A DNA stretch of 64,000 nt from Leptodactylus fallax (lineage: Eukaryota; Chordata; Amphibia; Anura; Leptodactylidae), in assembly GCA_947044405.1 (NCBI GenBank), contig CAMRHE010000321.1:186001-250000 (forward strand), read 5' to 3'. The notes below the pieces were generated by a model. That model searched no databases, had not been told where the DNA came from, and worked only from the letters and a program-made list of their open reading frames with translations. The translations under genes and the position numbers were made by a program. Numbering within the stretch: the first letter of the stretch is position 1; each line of letters begins with the position of its first letter. Of this stretch, positions 1 through 14,000 are shown piece by piece.

Positions 1-174
1 ATGCCGCACGTGGAAATAGGTTTAATGTCCATTTAAAGAACAGGCGTGGTATAAGAGAAGGTCGGGATTCTCCAAAGAGACTATTAAATTATACCGCATG
101 TGGTTCTTTGTATAACAGAAAGCATGCTGCCACCTTGTGGAAATAAGCAGAACAGCAATTTGTTCTATAGCAAC

Positions 175-303
175 CTTAGGGGTATGTTCACACGGCGGAA
201 ATGGAAGCGAATTTCTGCATCAAATTCTTCTTCCATTTCCGCCGCTCCAGCTTTCCGCCTTAAAGTCAGCGCTAAATTCTACTGTGTGAACATACCCTTA
301 GGC
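175..303. repeat. Short palindromic MITE
   Basis: About 129 bp bounded by inverted copies of CCTAAGGGTATGTTCACA. The left copy reads CTTAGGGGTATGTTCACAC and the right copy GTGTGAACATACCCTTAG. The inner sequence is also largely self-complementary (GGCGGAAATGG against CCATTTCCGCC). There is no coding capacity. This fits a non-autonomous DNA transposon; the family name is unknown to me. Confidence 0.7.
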
Positions 304-2134
304 GTTTCTAGCGGATTCTGTGGAGGATTTGGCCTTTTCCATAGCAGGGTGAAATCCACCGCAAAACATCTGAGATGATCTGAAAATTTGCAAAATATCA
401 CAAAAATCTGCAAATCCCCATTTACTAACTCATGAATTGTTGCAGGCTTTAACCCCTTAATGACCAGGCCTGCGTGGACTGACGTGGCTGCATGTAGCCT
501 GAAGAGCCCCTATGATCACGCCGCAGTCATAGACCCTGGTGATCAAAGAGTTAAAACTGCTTCCATTTGTTGGTTCCTCCATTCCCAGCCATAAAGCAAG
601 AGGCTGCTGATAGCTACAGCTCAGTCATAGAACAAAAGACCTGCACCGTCCACTGTCAAAAGATGGTGATTGGTCGTCAGAGGGTTAAAATCTGCAACAA
701 ATCTGAACGTGGCCTTATAGAATGCCAATTTACCTATAGAATATGAGGATTTTTTGTAATATAGTAAAACAACAGTCCATCTTACTAAATTTTAAGGAAT
801 TTACAAGCACTTTAGTAGCTACAGGTTTAACCCTTTTGCTACCAGGGTGTCAGGATAGACTGCACCTCTGACAGCCGGGACACTTTTCACACGCACACAT
901 AAAACCTACATACTATATGTCCATACCCTGGCACCTTGTCTATAGGCCTTGTCTGTGTGGACCCCTTGCTGTCCATCTATGTTACTGATGTTACTATGTG
1001 ATTGATCCGTTCTCGGTCACACTAGGCCTCATTTCACTGCTATTCTCTACGTATCTTGCTTTGGTTGTACACATTCCTGTCCCATACATGGCCATATTAT
1101 CAGAAGACCAGACAATATACCTCACCCCTCCTGTACTACTATAAAGCTCTACGCTCTATTGTGCTAGTCGCTTCAGTTGGGGGTCACAGGATGCCCAGAA
1201 ACCTTTACATGTCATTGAACAAGATGGGTGTATATTAGTGCATCATAGGGCCCCCATATAATCTGCAGCTAAGCATTATCTCTTCTCATTTATTAAACAT
1301 CTATTTTATCGTATTCTGGAGTTATAATAGTCATTCTGGGACCATCTTAGAATTAACCCATTTGCCTACAATGTTATTAAAAAACCGACCGATCCCTTTT
1401 TGTCCGTTTCAGTGGACGGACACAAATCTATGATATATAGTACAGGATGGCCAGATCTACTTAATGGGTGTAAAAAAAACCATGATCTGGATGGAGCCTA
1501 AATCTTACATTTGTGCTTAAAAACTGCACTGAAGCGGAGGCTTACAAGCCAAAATAACTGCATGGGAACTGTAAAGTGCCCACATACCACAAGGAAGAGC
1601 TTGTGCTGTCAAGAATGCTGAGAAAGACACAATTCATTATTTGGTCCTCCGTGGGGGAAGAGCTAATGCTGCAATCGGTTGCCTAACAGCCAGGCAGAGG
1701 TTTGTGAGCAGGGAATGGAGCAGAAGTTTTTTCGCAGGTGACACTACCATAAAAGAAACAGTACTCAGGTGTAAAAGTAGCTGTCACATGACAAAAACGA
1801 CCCCGCTCTGTGGTGCAGGTTACAGTGTAGGCTTCTAAACTTCTCTGAGCCACACAAATGTGAGCAGGATTGACACATAATTAACCCTTCCTACCATGTG
1901 ACTGTCAAAAAAGTTGCTCATGTCAAGGACAAATGGAACCATGCAAGTTGAACTGGGCTAAGCAGAAGGTAAGAATTTGGTGCTCTGTCTTTCACCCCTA
2001 CAGAGCAATATATGGAAGGAAAAGAGGCGACTCTCTGCACCCTAGAGAGACTACTAGACTGTATTCAGTGAGGGTAGGTATCTCGTCCTTATTTGACTTG
2101 ATTCTACAGCTTCTGTGTAGAAACAACATAAAAG

Positions 2135-2415
2135 GGGGTGTCCAGGACTATGACATTGAGCTGCACCCCCACAGTCCAGTGACACAATGTCCATTGGTGA
2201 CATGGCCATGCTACAGCTCAGTCCCATTCACCTGAATGAGGCTGAGCTGCAATACCAAGCACAGCCACTATACAATGTGCAGCGCTGTGCTTGGCAAGTA
2301 GTAAAGAGGCTGCAGTGAGTCTCAGGGTCTCGATACTATCATAGGAGGCAAGACCTTATCTATGATGACAATCTACAGACAGACAGGAGTTATCCTTGGT
2401 GGAGCATCCCTTTAA
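2135..2415. repeat. Dispersed palindromic repeat, family A
   Basis: Contains the block CAGCTCAGTCCCATTCA...GAATGAGGCTGAGCTG, a self-complementary centre, followed by AATACCAAGCACAGCCAC and GCAGCGCTGTGCTTGG. The same blocks recur near 33.3, 45.9, 46.9, 49.4, 50.2 and 54.2 kb, often with an outer motif like TGATGACCTATCCTAAGG. This is a high-copy non-autonomous element with no ORF. Confidence 0.65.
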
Positions 2416-2438
2416 GTGCATATAGAACAATCACTTAC

Positions 2439-2520
2439 CTAAGAAAACAAAACCATCGGCCTCTTTTTCTGTCGTCGGATTTTTCTTGGTATCTTGGCTT
2501 TTCCGGAAAAAGCTGAACAT
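2439..2520 (-). CDS. UMAD1: UMAD1, first coding exon (5' part of gene only)
   Basis: Reading the minus strand from ATG at 2520 gives 27 codons that start MFSFFRKSQDTKK and end EKEADGFVFLG, with the last codon split at a GTAAGT donor (2438-2433). This matches the N-terminus of UMAD1 (UBAP1-MVB12-associated domain protein 1), a small protein of about 137 residues with a C-terminal UMA domain linked to ESCRT-I. The UMA domain lies on exons outside the window. The exon probably begins at 2541, after a pyrimidine-rich tract and AAAG acceptor, with 21 bases of 5'UTR. The next exon upstream is inferred to be the untranslated one ending at 4451. UMAD1 is divergent from RPA3, as in mammals, where it was once called an RPA3 opposite-strand gene. 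Confidence 0.85.
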
Positions 2521-2541
2521 TGTGGAGCTTTATTGATGGCC

Positions 2542-4450
2542 CTTTAAAAGTTAAAAAAAAAAAAGGTGTATATATATTAAGGCTTCAAAGCTGAAGTTCT
2601 GAGTTAATAGAGGAATCTTATTATTTTTCATGTGGATGGTAGCAATGCAGCGCCCCTTGTGAACTGGAGGACCCAAACACCTCTGTACATTACAGTCAGC
2701 CCTCCTTCACACCGGTCCAGACTCCTATCTTACCGCAGATGTCAATGCCCAATTTAGAGAAGAATCGGAGGTGGGTTTTTTCCACCTCACAATCATCTCC
2801 AAAAACCTGCCCTGTGAATCCTGCAGCAGAAAGCCAAGGCTGAGCCCTGAACTTCCGACACACAGGATTAGCCTCATATACAGTGGAATGAATCAAGCAT
2901 GGGGCCTCACATCGCGGATTCTGCCACCGATCCCAAAGCCATGGAACAAGAAGTGTCGAACACCACGATGAGTTATGGAGAGGAAGACTGCCTCACATTC
3001 CTCTCCAAATTCCATACCTTTAGATTGCAAGTGGTAGCATTAAAGGGGTTACACAGGATTACATGGCTGCTTGCTCCTTCTCAGGAAGTGACCTCATATG
3101 GCAATGCTACAGTTCAGTCCCATTACAATGAATGAGACTGAACAGCAGCATGGCCGTGTGGCCGTCAGATGGGATGTAATTTCCTGAAAAGACGTCAGCC
3201 ATGTTTTCTAATCCCGCACAACCCCTTTAAGGTTAAGGCTCCATGTTGTTTCAGATGTTGCTACGGTTTTTTGAGCTAAAGTCCGAAGTAGATTTACCAG
3301 AAGAGAAACGTCTAAGAACTTCCTAGATATTTCCTATACCTTTTGTAGCCATTCCTGATTTTGGCTCCAAAAAACACAGCCAAATTTGCAACAAAAAATG
3401 CTGCATTTCTGCTTTGTGGGGCTTCACCTTCATTCTGGTTACTACATGTGCCTGCTATCCACAGGATAAGGGATAAAATGTTAATCAGGGGGGATCCAAT
3501 AGCAGGGACCCCACAGATTAGGAGTATTTCCGTGTCCAAGGGGAGCGCCAGACCGAGCATGCACACTGCTTCTCCAATCATTCCCATAGAAGGTGAATGA
3601 AGCAGCAAGGTGCATGCTCAGCCAAACGCTCCAAGCAGATGGGGGAAAAAAAAAGCCTCCCATTTTTGTGATCAGTGGGGGTCCTGTTGATCAGGACCCG
3701 CTTTCCTGTGGAGAGGGAATAACATTAAAACTTGGGCCAACTCTTTATATTTTGTGAGCTGACAGTAAGCGTTATCATAGAAGTTAGGTTTATGTAAGGG
3801 GCCACAGAGTAGAGGGTAAATTGATGATCGGTGGGGGGCTGACTGCTGGGACCCCACTAATCCTGAGAATGGGGTAGGGGGTTACTTCAGTTAGCTCCAG
3901 TGCCCTCACTGGCGTGAATAGGAGCAGGCGGTACCCCCGCCCTCAGGATCTGCCCGCGGAGACCCCACGATCAGCTCTTTATCCACTAGCCTATGGATAC
4001 TTATCACAGTATAACTCCTTGAAGCTATACTATGTCACTATGGAAACCAGTGAAGGCTTCTGGACTGGACGGAGACTTTCGCCACAACATGGCGCTTCTT
4101 TAGTCGCCAGACAGTGACACATATACTATAGCGCAGTCTTATAATACGATCCAGCAATGAGTAGTATTTGCTGACATCCGCCAGTCATGTGACTTTCACC
4201 AGCCAATCAAGGAGGAGGATGAACAAGGGCCATTGCGCCACTTTTTCTGTTCACTTCTAGTATGAAGTCAGACAAGGCCACACACGAAAGTCGTAAAATG
4301 AGACCAGCGATCGCCCTGCGCCAGCCATCACCGGAATCTGGCTATAAGTATTCTATAGGGGGTCACCACATCCTCCCCTCCCCTTGGTGATGACGTCTAC
4401 CACCCTAACGCCATGACAACCTGATACCAGCCGCCCCCAGACCCACTTAC
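2542..4450 (-). other. UMAD1 intron 1
   Basis: Bounded on the minus strand by a GTAAGTGGG donor (from 4450) and the acceptor at 2542. It contains two MITE-like stretches (about 3040-3230 and 3235-3430) and otherwise nothing I can assign. ORFs of 60-98 codons on both strands overlap one another and have no recognisable similarity. Confidence 0.55.
3235..3430. repeat. Dispersed palindromic repeat, family B
   Basis: Reads GGTTAAGGCTCCATGTTG... through TTTTTTGAGCTAAAG, AAGAACTTCCTAGATAT and GCTGCATTTCTGC to TTTGTGGGGCTTCACC. The ends are inverted relative to each other. Related copies lie at about 53.64-53.92, 54.29-54.44 and 57.61-57.77 kb, all carrying the AAGAACTTCCTATATAT / GCTGCGTTTCCGCAACGTGG theme. 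This is a non-coding MITE-like element. Confidence 0.6.
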
Positions 4451-4560
4451 CTCAATGCCAGCCGCACCGGACACCTCCACACTCTCCCTATAGCATTAAC
4501 CAGATGTCACTCAAATGACTAATCACAATGACGTCACTGTACCTAAATTACAAACTGCGC
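4451..4560 (-). other. UMAD1: UMAD1 untranslated exon 1 (probable)
   Basis: On the minus strand the sequence GGCTGGCATTGAG is followed by a strong donor GTAAGTGGG at 4450. Its position just inside the promoter region and upstream of the UMAD1 coding exon makes it the likely first, non-coding exon. The transcription start is not visible; I place it near the NRF1-like motif at about 4556-4567. This is inference from splice signal and position only. Confidence 0.5.
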
Positions 4561-4995
4561 ATGCGCCTCGGTCCAGCACAAAAATACTTCCCCTTCCCTG
4601 TCACTAAGGTTCCCCGTCACTTATAGTTCCTACTATAAAAATCCAATCCCATCATCATATCACTTGCCCTCACTTTATCATATCGATTATTTAACCATTT
4701 CCCGCCTCTTCTACATATTCAGAAATCACTATGAACTAGAGCAGGCTACAGGAATAAAGGTTTGCCCGTATCCAATATGGCGGGGTTTGAGTCTTGACTC
4801 CGCCCACACGTTGCAGTGTGTCAGAAGCGTTTCTTTTGATTGGCTGATCAGATAGAAAGGTTCGTCTTGATTGGTTGAGGTGGTGTTGCAGCGCGTAGCG
4901 GCCGTCAGCGTGCTTATGATTGGCTGGCCGGTATCAGGTGGTCTTGTCAGTGCTTTTCCCGCCAGAGGAGGATTGTGAAGTGTTTAGCGAGTAAC
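4500..4995. promoter_or_regulatory. Bidirectional UMAD1/RPA3 promoter
   Basis: Motifs seen directly are: a full CRE palindrome TGACGTCA (4529-4536); an NRF1-type site TGCGCATGCGCC (about 4556-4567); E2F-type TTTCCCGCC at 4698-4706 and 4955-4963; a YY1-type AATATGGCGG at about 4774-4783; and three inverted CCAAT boxes (GATTGGCT or GATTGGTT) near 4838, 4869 and 4919. There is no clear TATA box. The motif set is typical of housekeeping, cell-cycle linked promoters and fits RPA3. The region lies between the start of RPA3 and the first exon of UMAD1, so it probably drives both. Confidence 0.65.
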
Positions 4996-5097
4996 ATGAT
5001 GGGGGATCTCAATGACGTGCCGCGGGTCAGGATCAACACCAGCATGTTGGCGCAGTACATAGGACAGCCCGTGTGCTTTGTGGGCCGGGTGGAGAAG
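4996..5097 (+). CDS. RPA3: RPA3 exon 1
   Basis: 34 codons, residues 1-34, starting [14 protein letters not shown] and ending GRVEK. It is followed by the donor GTAATG at 5098 and ends in phase 0. It carries the N-terminal strand and first helix of the OB fold. Confidence 0.93.
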
Positions 5098-8000
5098 GTA
5101 ATGGCACTGACCCTATGCTGGAACTACAAAGCCCAGCATAACCTTTGACATGGAGTGCTGGGAGTTGTAGTTGTACTGCTGTAAAGTTACGATATTTTTA
5201 ACTCTGGCATAGAAAGCAATTTATTTATCTCTATTCTCAGCTCCGTAGTCTGCATCCTTCTGGAGCTCTGTAATTCCTCCTGGAAATATCTGAATAACTT
5301 ATATTCCCTGTGTTAATAGAGGTTGTCAATATAGAGAACGATTGTCCTGTCATTATCAGAATGTGTAGAGATACCTCTGATGTCAGTGTATTCAGATCTC
5401 CAGGAGGACTAACAGAGGAACACCACCATGTAGACAGATCCTCTATATACTACACCGCACAGGAGAGAGGACAGATCCTCTATATACTACACCACACAGG
5501 AGAGAGGACAGATCCTCTATATACTACACCACACAGGACAGATCCTCTATATACTACACCACACAGGAGAGAGGACAGATCCTCTATATACTACACCACA
5601 CAGGAGGAGGACAGATCCTCTATATACTACACCACACAGGAGAGAGGACAGATCCTCTATATACTACACCACACAGGAGAGAGGACAGATCCTCTATATA
5701 CTACACCACACAGGAGAGAGGACAGATCCTCTATATACTACACCGCACAGGACAGATCCTCTATATACTACACCACACAGGAGAGAGGACAGATCCTCTA
5801 TATACTACACCACACAGGAGAGAGGACAGATCCTCTATATACTACCCCCGGCGACCCAAACACACCGCACAGGACAGATCCTCTATATACTACACCACAG
5901 AGGAGAGAGGACAGATCCTCTATATACTACACCACACAGGAGGAGATCCTCTATATACTACACCGCACAGGAGAGAGGACAGATCCTCTATATACTACAC
6001 CGCACAGGACAGATCCTCTATATACTACACCACACAGGAGAGAGGACAGATCCTCTATATACTACACCACACAGGAGAGAGGACAGATCCTCTATATACT
6101 ACACCACACAGGACAGACCCTCTATATACTACACCGCACAGGAGAGATCCTCTATATACTACACCGCACAGGAGAGAGGACAGATCCTCTATATACTACA
6201 CCACACAGGAGAGAGGACAGATCCTCTATATACTACACCACACAGGAGAGAGAGGACAGATCCTCTATATACTACACCACACAGGAGAGAGGACAGATCC
6301 TCTATATACTACACCGCACGGGAGGACAGATCCTCTATATACTACACCACACAGGAGAGAGGACAGATCCTCTATATACTACACCACACAGGAGAGAGGA
6401 CAGATCCTCTATATACTACACCGCACAGGACAGATCCTCTATATACTACACCACAGAGGAGAGAGGACAGATCCTCTATATACTACACCACACAGGAGAG
6501 ATCCTCTATATACTACACCGCACAGGAGAGAGGACAGATCCTTCTACTATACTACACCGGGACAGGACAGATCCTCTATATACTACACCACACAGGAGAG
6601 AGAGGACAGATCCTCTATATACTACACCACACAGGAGAGAGGACAGATCCTCTATATACTACACCACACAGGACAGACCCTCTATATACTACACCGCACA
6701 GGAGAGATCCTCTATATACTACACCGCACAGGAGAGAGGACAGATCCTCTATATACTACACCACACAGGAGAGAGGACAGATCCTCTATATACTACACCG
6801 CACAGGAGAGAGGACAGATCCTCTATATACTACACCACACAGGAGAGAGGACAGATCCTCTATATACTACACCGCACAGGAGAGAGGACAGATCCTCTAT
6901 ATACTACACCGCACAGGAGAGAGGACAGATCCTCTATATACTACACCACACAGGACAGATCCTCTATATACTACACCACACAGGAGAGAGGACAGATCCT
7001 CTATATACTACACCACACAGGAGAGAGGACAGATCCTCTATATACTACACCACACAGGAGAGAGGACAGATCCTCTATATACTACACCGCACAGGACAGA
7101 TCCTCTATATACTACACCGCACAGGACAGATCCTCTATATACTACACCACACAGGAGAGAGGACAGATCCTCTATATACTACACCACACAGGAGAGATCC
7201 TCTATATACTACACCACACAGGAGAGAGAACAGATCCTCTATATACTACACCGCACAGGAGAGAGGACAGATCCTCTATATACTACACCACACAGGACAG
7301 ATCCTCTATATACTACACCACACAGGAGAGAGGACAGATCCTCTATATACTACACCACACAGGAGAGAGGACAGATCCTCTATATACTACACCACACAGG
7401 AGAAAGGACAGATCCTCTATATACTACACCGCACAGGAGAGAGAGGACAGATCCTCTATATACTACGCCCACGGGACAGGACAGATCCTCTATATACTAC
7501 ACCACACAGGAGAGAGAACAGATCCTCTATATACTACACCGCACAGGAGAGAGAGGACAGATCCTCTATATACTACACCACACAGGACAGATCCTCTATA
7601 TACTACACCACACAGGAGGACAGATCCTCTATATACTACACCACACAGGACAAGATCCTCTATATACTACACCACACAGGACAGATCCTCTATATACTAC
7701 ACCACACAGGAGAGATCCTCTATATACTACACCACACAGGACAGAGGACAGATCCTCTATATACTACACCACACAGGACAGAGGACAGATCCTCTATATA
7801 CTACACCACACAGGAGAGAGGACAGATCCTCTATATACTACACCACACAGGAGAGAGGACAGATCCTCTATATACTACACCACACAGGGGAGAGGACAGA
7901 TCCTCTATATACTACACCACACAGGAGAGAGGACAGATCCTCTATATACTACACCACACAGGGAGAGAGGACAGATCCTCTATATCACCACACCGCACAG

Positions 8001-11000
8001 GACAGATCCTCTATATACTACACCCGCACAGGACAGATCCTCTATATACTACACCGCACAGGAGAGATCCTCTATATACTACACCACACAGGAGAGATCC
8101 TCTATATACTACACCACACAGGAGAGAGGACAGATCCTCTATATACTACACCACACAGGAGAGAGGACAGATCCTCTATATACTACACCACACAGGACAG
8201 ATCCTCTATATACTACACCACACAGGAGAGAGGACAGATCCTCTATATACTACACCACACAGGACAGATCCTCTATATACTACACCACACAGGACAGATC
8301 CTCTATATACTACACCGCACAGGAGAGAGGACAGATCCTCTATATACTACACCACACGAGGACAGATCCTCTATATACTACACCACACAGGACAGATCCT
8401 CTATATACTACACCCCACACAGGACAGATCCTCTATATACTACACCGCACAGGAGAGAGAGGACAGATCCTCTATATACTACACCGCACAGGACAGATCC
8501 TCTATATACTACACCACACAGGAGAGAGGACAGATCCTCTATATACTACACCGCACAGGAGAGAGGACAGATCCTCTATATACTACACCGCACAGGAGAG
8601 AGGACAGATCCTCTATATACTACACCGCACAGGAGAGAGGACAGATCCTCTATATACTACACCGCACAGGAGAGAGGACAGATCCTCTATATACTACACC
8701 ACACAGGACAGATCCTCTATATACTACACCGCACAGGAGAGAGAGGACAGATCCTCTATATACTACACCACACAGGAGAGAGGACAGATCCTCTATATAC
8801 TACACCACACAGGACAGATCCTCTATATACTACACCACACAGGAGAGAGGACAGATCCTCTATATACTACACCACACAGGAGAGATCCTCTATATACTAC
8901 ACCACACAGGAGAGAGGACAGATCCTCTATATACTACACCACACAGGAGGAGATCCTCTATATACTACACCACACAGGAGAGAGGACAGATCCTCTATAT
9001 ACTACACCACACAGGAGAGAGGACAGATCCTCTATATACTACACCACACAGGAGAGAGGACAGATCCTCTATATACTACACCACACAGGAGAGAGGACAG
9101 ATCCTCTATATACTACACCACACAGGAGAGAGGACAGATCCTCTATATACTACACCACACAGGACAGATCCTCTATATACTACACCACACAGGAGAGAGG
9201 ACAGATCCTCTATATACTACACCGCACAGGACATATCCTCTATATACTACACCACAGAGGAGAGAGGACAGATCCTCTATATACTACACCGCACAGGAGA
9301 GATCCTCTATATACTACACCACACAGGACAGAGGACAGATCCTCTATATACTACACCGCACAGGAGAGAGGACAGATCCTCTATATACTACACCACACAG
9401 GACAGATCCTCTATATACTACACCGCACAGGACAGATCCTCTATATACTACACCACACAGGACAGAGGACAGATCCTCTATATACTACACCGCACAGGAG
9501 AGAGGACAGATCCTCTATATACTACACCACACGAGGACAGATCCTCTATATACTACACCACACAGGAGAGAGGACAGATCCTCTATATACTACACCACAC
9601 AGGAGAGAGGACAGATCCTCTATATACTACACCACACAGGACAGATCCTCTATATACTACACCGCACAGGACAGATCCTCTATATACTACACCACACAGG
9701 AGAGAGGACAGATCCTCTATATACTACACCGCACAGGACAGATCCTCTATATACTACACCACACAGGACAGATCCTCTATATACTACACCACACAGGACA
9801 GATCCTCTATATACTACACCACACAGGAGAGATCCTCTATATACTACACCACACAGGAGAGAGGAGAGATCCTCTATATACTACACCACACAGGAGAGAG
9901 GACAGATCCTCTATATACTACACCACACAGGAGAGAGGACAGATCCTCTATATACTACACCGCACAGGAGAGAGGACAGATCCTCTATATACTACACCAC
10001 ACAGGAGAGAGGACAGATCCTCTATATACTACACCACACAGGAGAGAGGACAGATCCTCTATATACTACACCACACAGGAGAGAGGACAGATCCTCTATA
10101 TACTACACCACACAGGACAGATCCTCTATATACTACACCACACAGGACAGATCCTCTATATACTACACCACACAGGACAGATCCTCTATATACTACACCA
10201 CACAGGAGAGAGGACAGATCCTCTATATACTACACCGCACAGGAGAGAGGACAGATCCTCTATATACTACACCGCACAGGAGAGAGGACAGATCCTCTAT
10301 ATACTACACCGCACAGGAGAGAGAGGACAGATCCTCTATATACTACACCGCACAGGAGAGATCCTCTATATACTACACCACACAGGACAGATCCTCTATA
10401 TACTACACCGCACAGGAGAGAGGACAGATCCTCTATATACTACACCGCACAGGAGAGAGGACAGATCCTCTATATACTACACCACACAGGAGAGAGAGGA
10501 CAGATCCTCTATATACTACACCACACAGGAGAGAGAGGACAGATCCTCTATATACTACACCACACAGGAGAGAGGACAGATCCTCTATATACTACACCAC
10601 ACAGGAGAGAGGACAGATCCTCTATATACTACACCGCACAGGAGAGAGGACAGATTCTCTATATACTACACCGCACAGGGGAGAGGACAGATCCTCTATA
10701 TACTACACCACACAGGAGAGAGAGGACAGATCCTCTATATACTACACCACACAGGAGAGAGAGGACAGATCCTCTATATACTACACCGCACAGGAGAGAG
10801 GACAGATCCTCTATATACTACACCACACAGGACAGATCCTCTATATACTACACCGCACAGGAGAGAGGACAGATCCTCTATATACTACACCACACAGGAG
10901 AGAGGACAGATCCTCTATATACTACACCACACAGGACAGATCCTCTATATACTACACCACACAGGAGAGAGAGGACAGATCCTCTATATACTACACCGCA

Positions 11001-14000
11001 CAGGAGAGAGGACAGATCCTCTATATACTACACCGCACAGGAGAGAGGACAGATCCTCTATATACTACACCGCACAGGAGAGAGGACAGATCCTCTATAT
11101 ACTACACCACACAGGACAGATCCTCTATATACTACACCACACAGGACAGATCCTCTATATACTACACCACACAGGACAGAGGACAGATCCTCTATATACT
11201 ACACCGCACAGGAGAGAGGACAGATCCTCTATATACTACACCGCACAGGAGAGAGGACAGATCCTCTATATACTACACCACATAGGAGAGAGAGGACAGA
11301 TCCTCTATATACTACACCGCACAGGAGAGAGAGGACAGATCCTCTATATACTACACCGCACAGGAGAGAGAGGACAGATCCTCTATATACTACACCACAC
11401 AGGAGAGAGGACAGATCCTCTATATACTACACCACACAGGAGAGAGGACAGATCCTCTATATACTACACCACACAGGAGAGAGGACAGATCCTCTATATA
11501 CTACACCACACAGGAGAGAGGACAGATCCTCTATATACTACACCGCACAGGACAGATCCTCTATATACTACACCACACAGGAGAGAGGACAGATCCTCTA
11601 TATACTACACCACACAGGAGAGAGGACAGATCCTCTATATACTACACCGCACAGGACAGATCCTCTATATACTACACCACAGAGGAGAGAGGACAGATCC
11701 TCTATATACTACACCACACAGGAGAGATCCTCTATATACTACACCGCACAGGAGAGAGGACAGATCCTCTATATACTACACCGCACAGGACAGATCCTCT
11801 ATATACTACACCACACAGGAGAGAGGACAGATCCTCTATATACTACACCACACAGGAGAGAGGACAGATCCTCTATATACTACACCACACAGGACAGACC
11901 CTCTATATACTACACCGCACAGGAGAGATCCTCTATATACTACACCGCACAGGAGAGAGGACAGATCCTCTATATACTACACCACACAGGAGAGAGGACA
12001 GATCCTCTATATACTACACCACACAGGAGAGAGGACAGATCCTCTATATACTACACCACACAGGAGAGAGGACAGATCCTCTATATACTACACCGCACAG
12101 GACAGATCCTCTATATACTACACCACACAGGAGAGAGGACAGATCCTCTATATACTACACCACACAGGAGAGAGGACAGATCCTCTATATACTACACCGC
12201 ACAGGACAGATCCTCTATATACTACACCACAGAGGAGAGAGGACAGATCCTCTATATACTACACCACACAGGAGAGATCCTCTATATACTACACCGCACA
12301 GGAGAGAGGACAGATCCTCTATATACTACACCGCACAGGACAGATCCTCTATATACTACACCACACAGGAGAGAGGACAGATCCTCTATATACTACACCA
12401 CACAGGAGAGAGGACAGATCCTCTATATACTACACCACACAGGACAGACCCTCTATATACTACACCGCACAGGAGAGATCCTCTATATACTACACCGCAC
12501 AGGAGAGAGGACAGATCCTCTATATACTACACCACACAGGAGAGAGGACAGATCCTCTATATACTACACCGCACAGGAGAGAGGACAGATCCTCTATATA
12601 CTACACCACACAGGAGAGAGGACAGATCCTCTATATACTACACCGCACAGGAGAGAGGACAGATCCTCTATATACTACACCGCACAGGAGAGAGGACAGA
12701 TCCTCTATATACTACACCACACAGGACAGATCCTCTATATACTACACCACACAGGAGAGAGGACAGATCCTCTATATACTACACCACACAGGAGAGAGGA
12801 CAGATCCTCTATATACTACACCACACAGGAGAGAGGACAGATCCTCTATATACTACACCGCACAGGACAGATCCTCTATATACTACACCGCACAGGACAG
12901 ATCCTCTATATACTACACCACAGAGGAGAGAGGACAGATCCTCTATATACTACACCACACAGGAGAGATCCTCTATATACTACACCACACAGGAGAGAGA
13001 ACAGATCCTCTATATACTACACCGCACAGGAGAGAGGACAGATCCTCTATATACTACACCACACAGGACAGATCCTCTATATACTACACCACACAGGAGA
13101 GAGGACAGATCCTCTATATACTACACCACACAGGAGAGAGGACAGATCCTCTATATACTACACCACACAGGAGAAAGGACAGATCCTCTATATACTACAC
13201 CGCACAGGAGAGAGAGGACAGATCCTCTATATACTACGCCACACAGGACAGATCCTCTATATACTACACCACACAGGAGAGAGAACAGATCCTCTATATA
13301 CTACACCGCACAGGAGAGAGAGGACAGATCCTCTATATACTACACCACACAGGACAGATCCTCTATATACTACACCACACAGGACAGATCCTCTATATAC
13401 TACACCACACAGGACAGATCCTCTATATACTACACCACACAGGACAGATCCTCTATATACTACACCACACAGGAGAGATCCTCTATATACTACACCACAC
13501 AGGACAGAGGACAGATCCTCTATATACTACACCACACAGGACAGAGGACAGATCCTCTATATACTACACCACACAGGAGAGAGGACAGATCCTCTATATA
13601 CTACACCACACAGGAGAGAGGACAGATCCTCTATATACTACACCACACAGGGGAGAGGACAGATCCTCTATATACTACACCACACAGGAGAGAGGACAGA
13701 TCCTCTATATACTACACCACACAGGGGAGAGGACAGATCCTCTATATACTACACCGCACAGGACAGATCCTCTATATACTACACCGCACAGGACAGATCC
13801 TCTATATACTACACCGCACAGGAGAGATCCTCTATATACTACACCACACAGGAGAGATCCTCTATATACTACACCACACAGGAGAGAGGACAGATCCTCT
13901 ATATACTACACCACACAGGAGAGAGGACAGATCCTCTATATACTACACCACACAGGACAGATCCTCTATATACTACACCACACAGGAGAGAGGACAGATC

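Larger units (their letters stand above)
1..2438 (-). other. UMAD1 intron sequence, left part
   Basis: This stretch lies downstream (on the minus strand) of the UMAD1 coding exon at 2439-2520 and begins with its splice donor GTAAGT (2438-2433), so it is UMAD1 intron. I searched the minus strand for the next UMAD1 exon and saw none. The stretch holds MITE-like palindromes (listed separately) and AT-rich unique DNA. Short ORFs here have no recognisable similarity and look random. Confidence 0.7.

Noticed and set aside
5310..11285. ORF of 1991 codons with a repeating [26 protein letters not shown] peptide
   Set aside because: It lies wholly inside RPA3 intron 1 and is created by the minisatellite, whose unit lacks stops in all three frames. 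The ATG comes from unique flanking DNA; there is no promoter, no domain, and the array continues 20 kb past the stop with the same composition.
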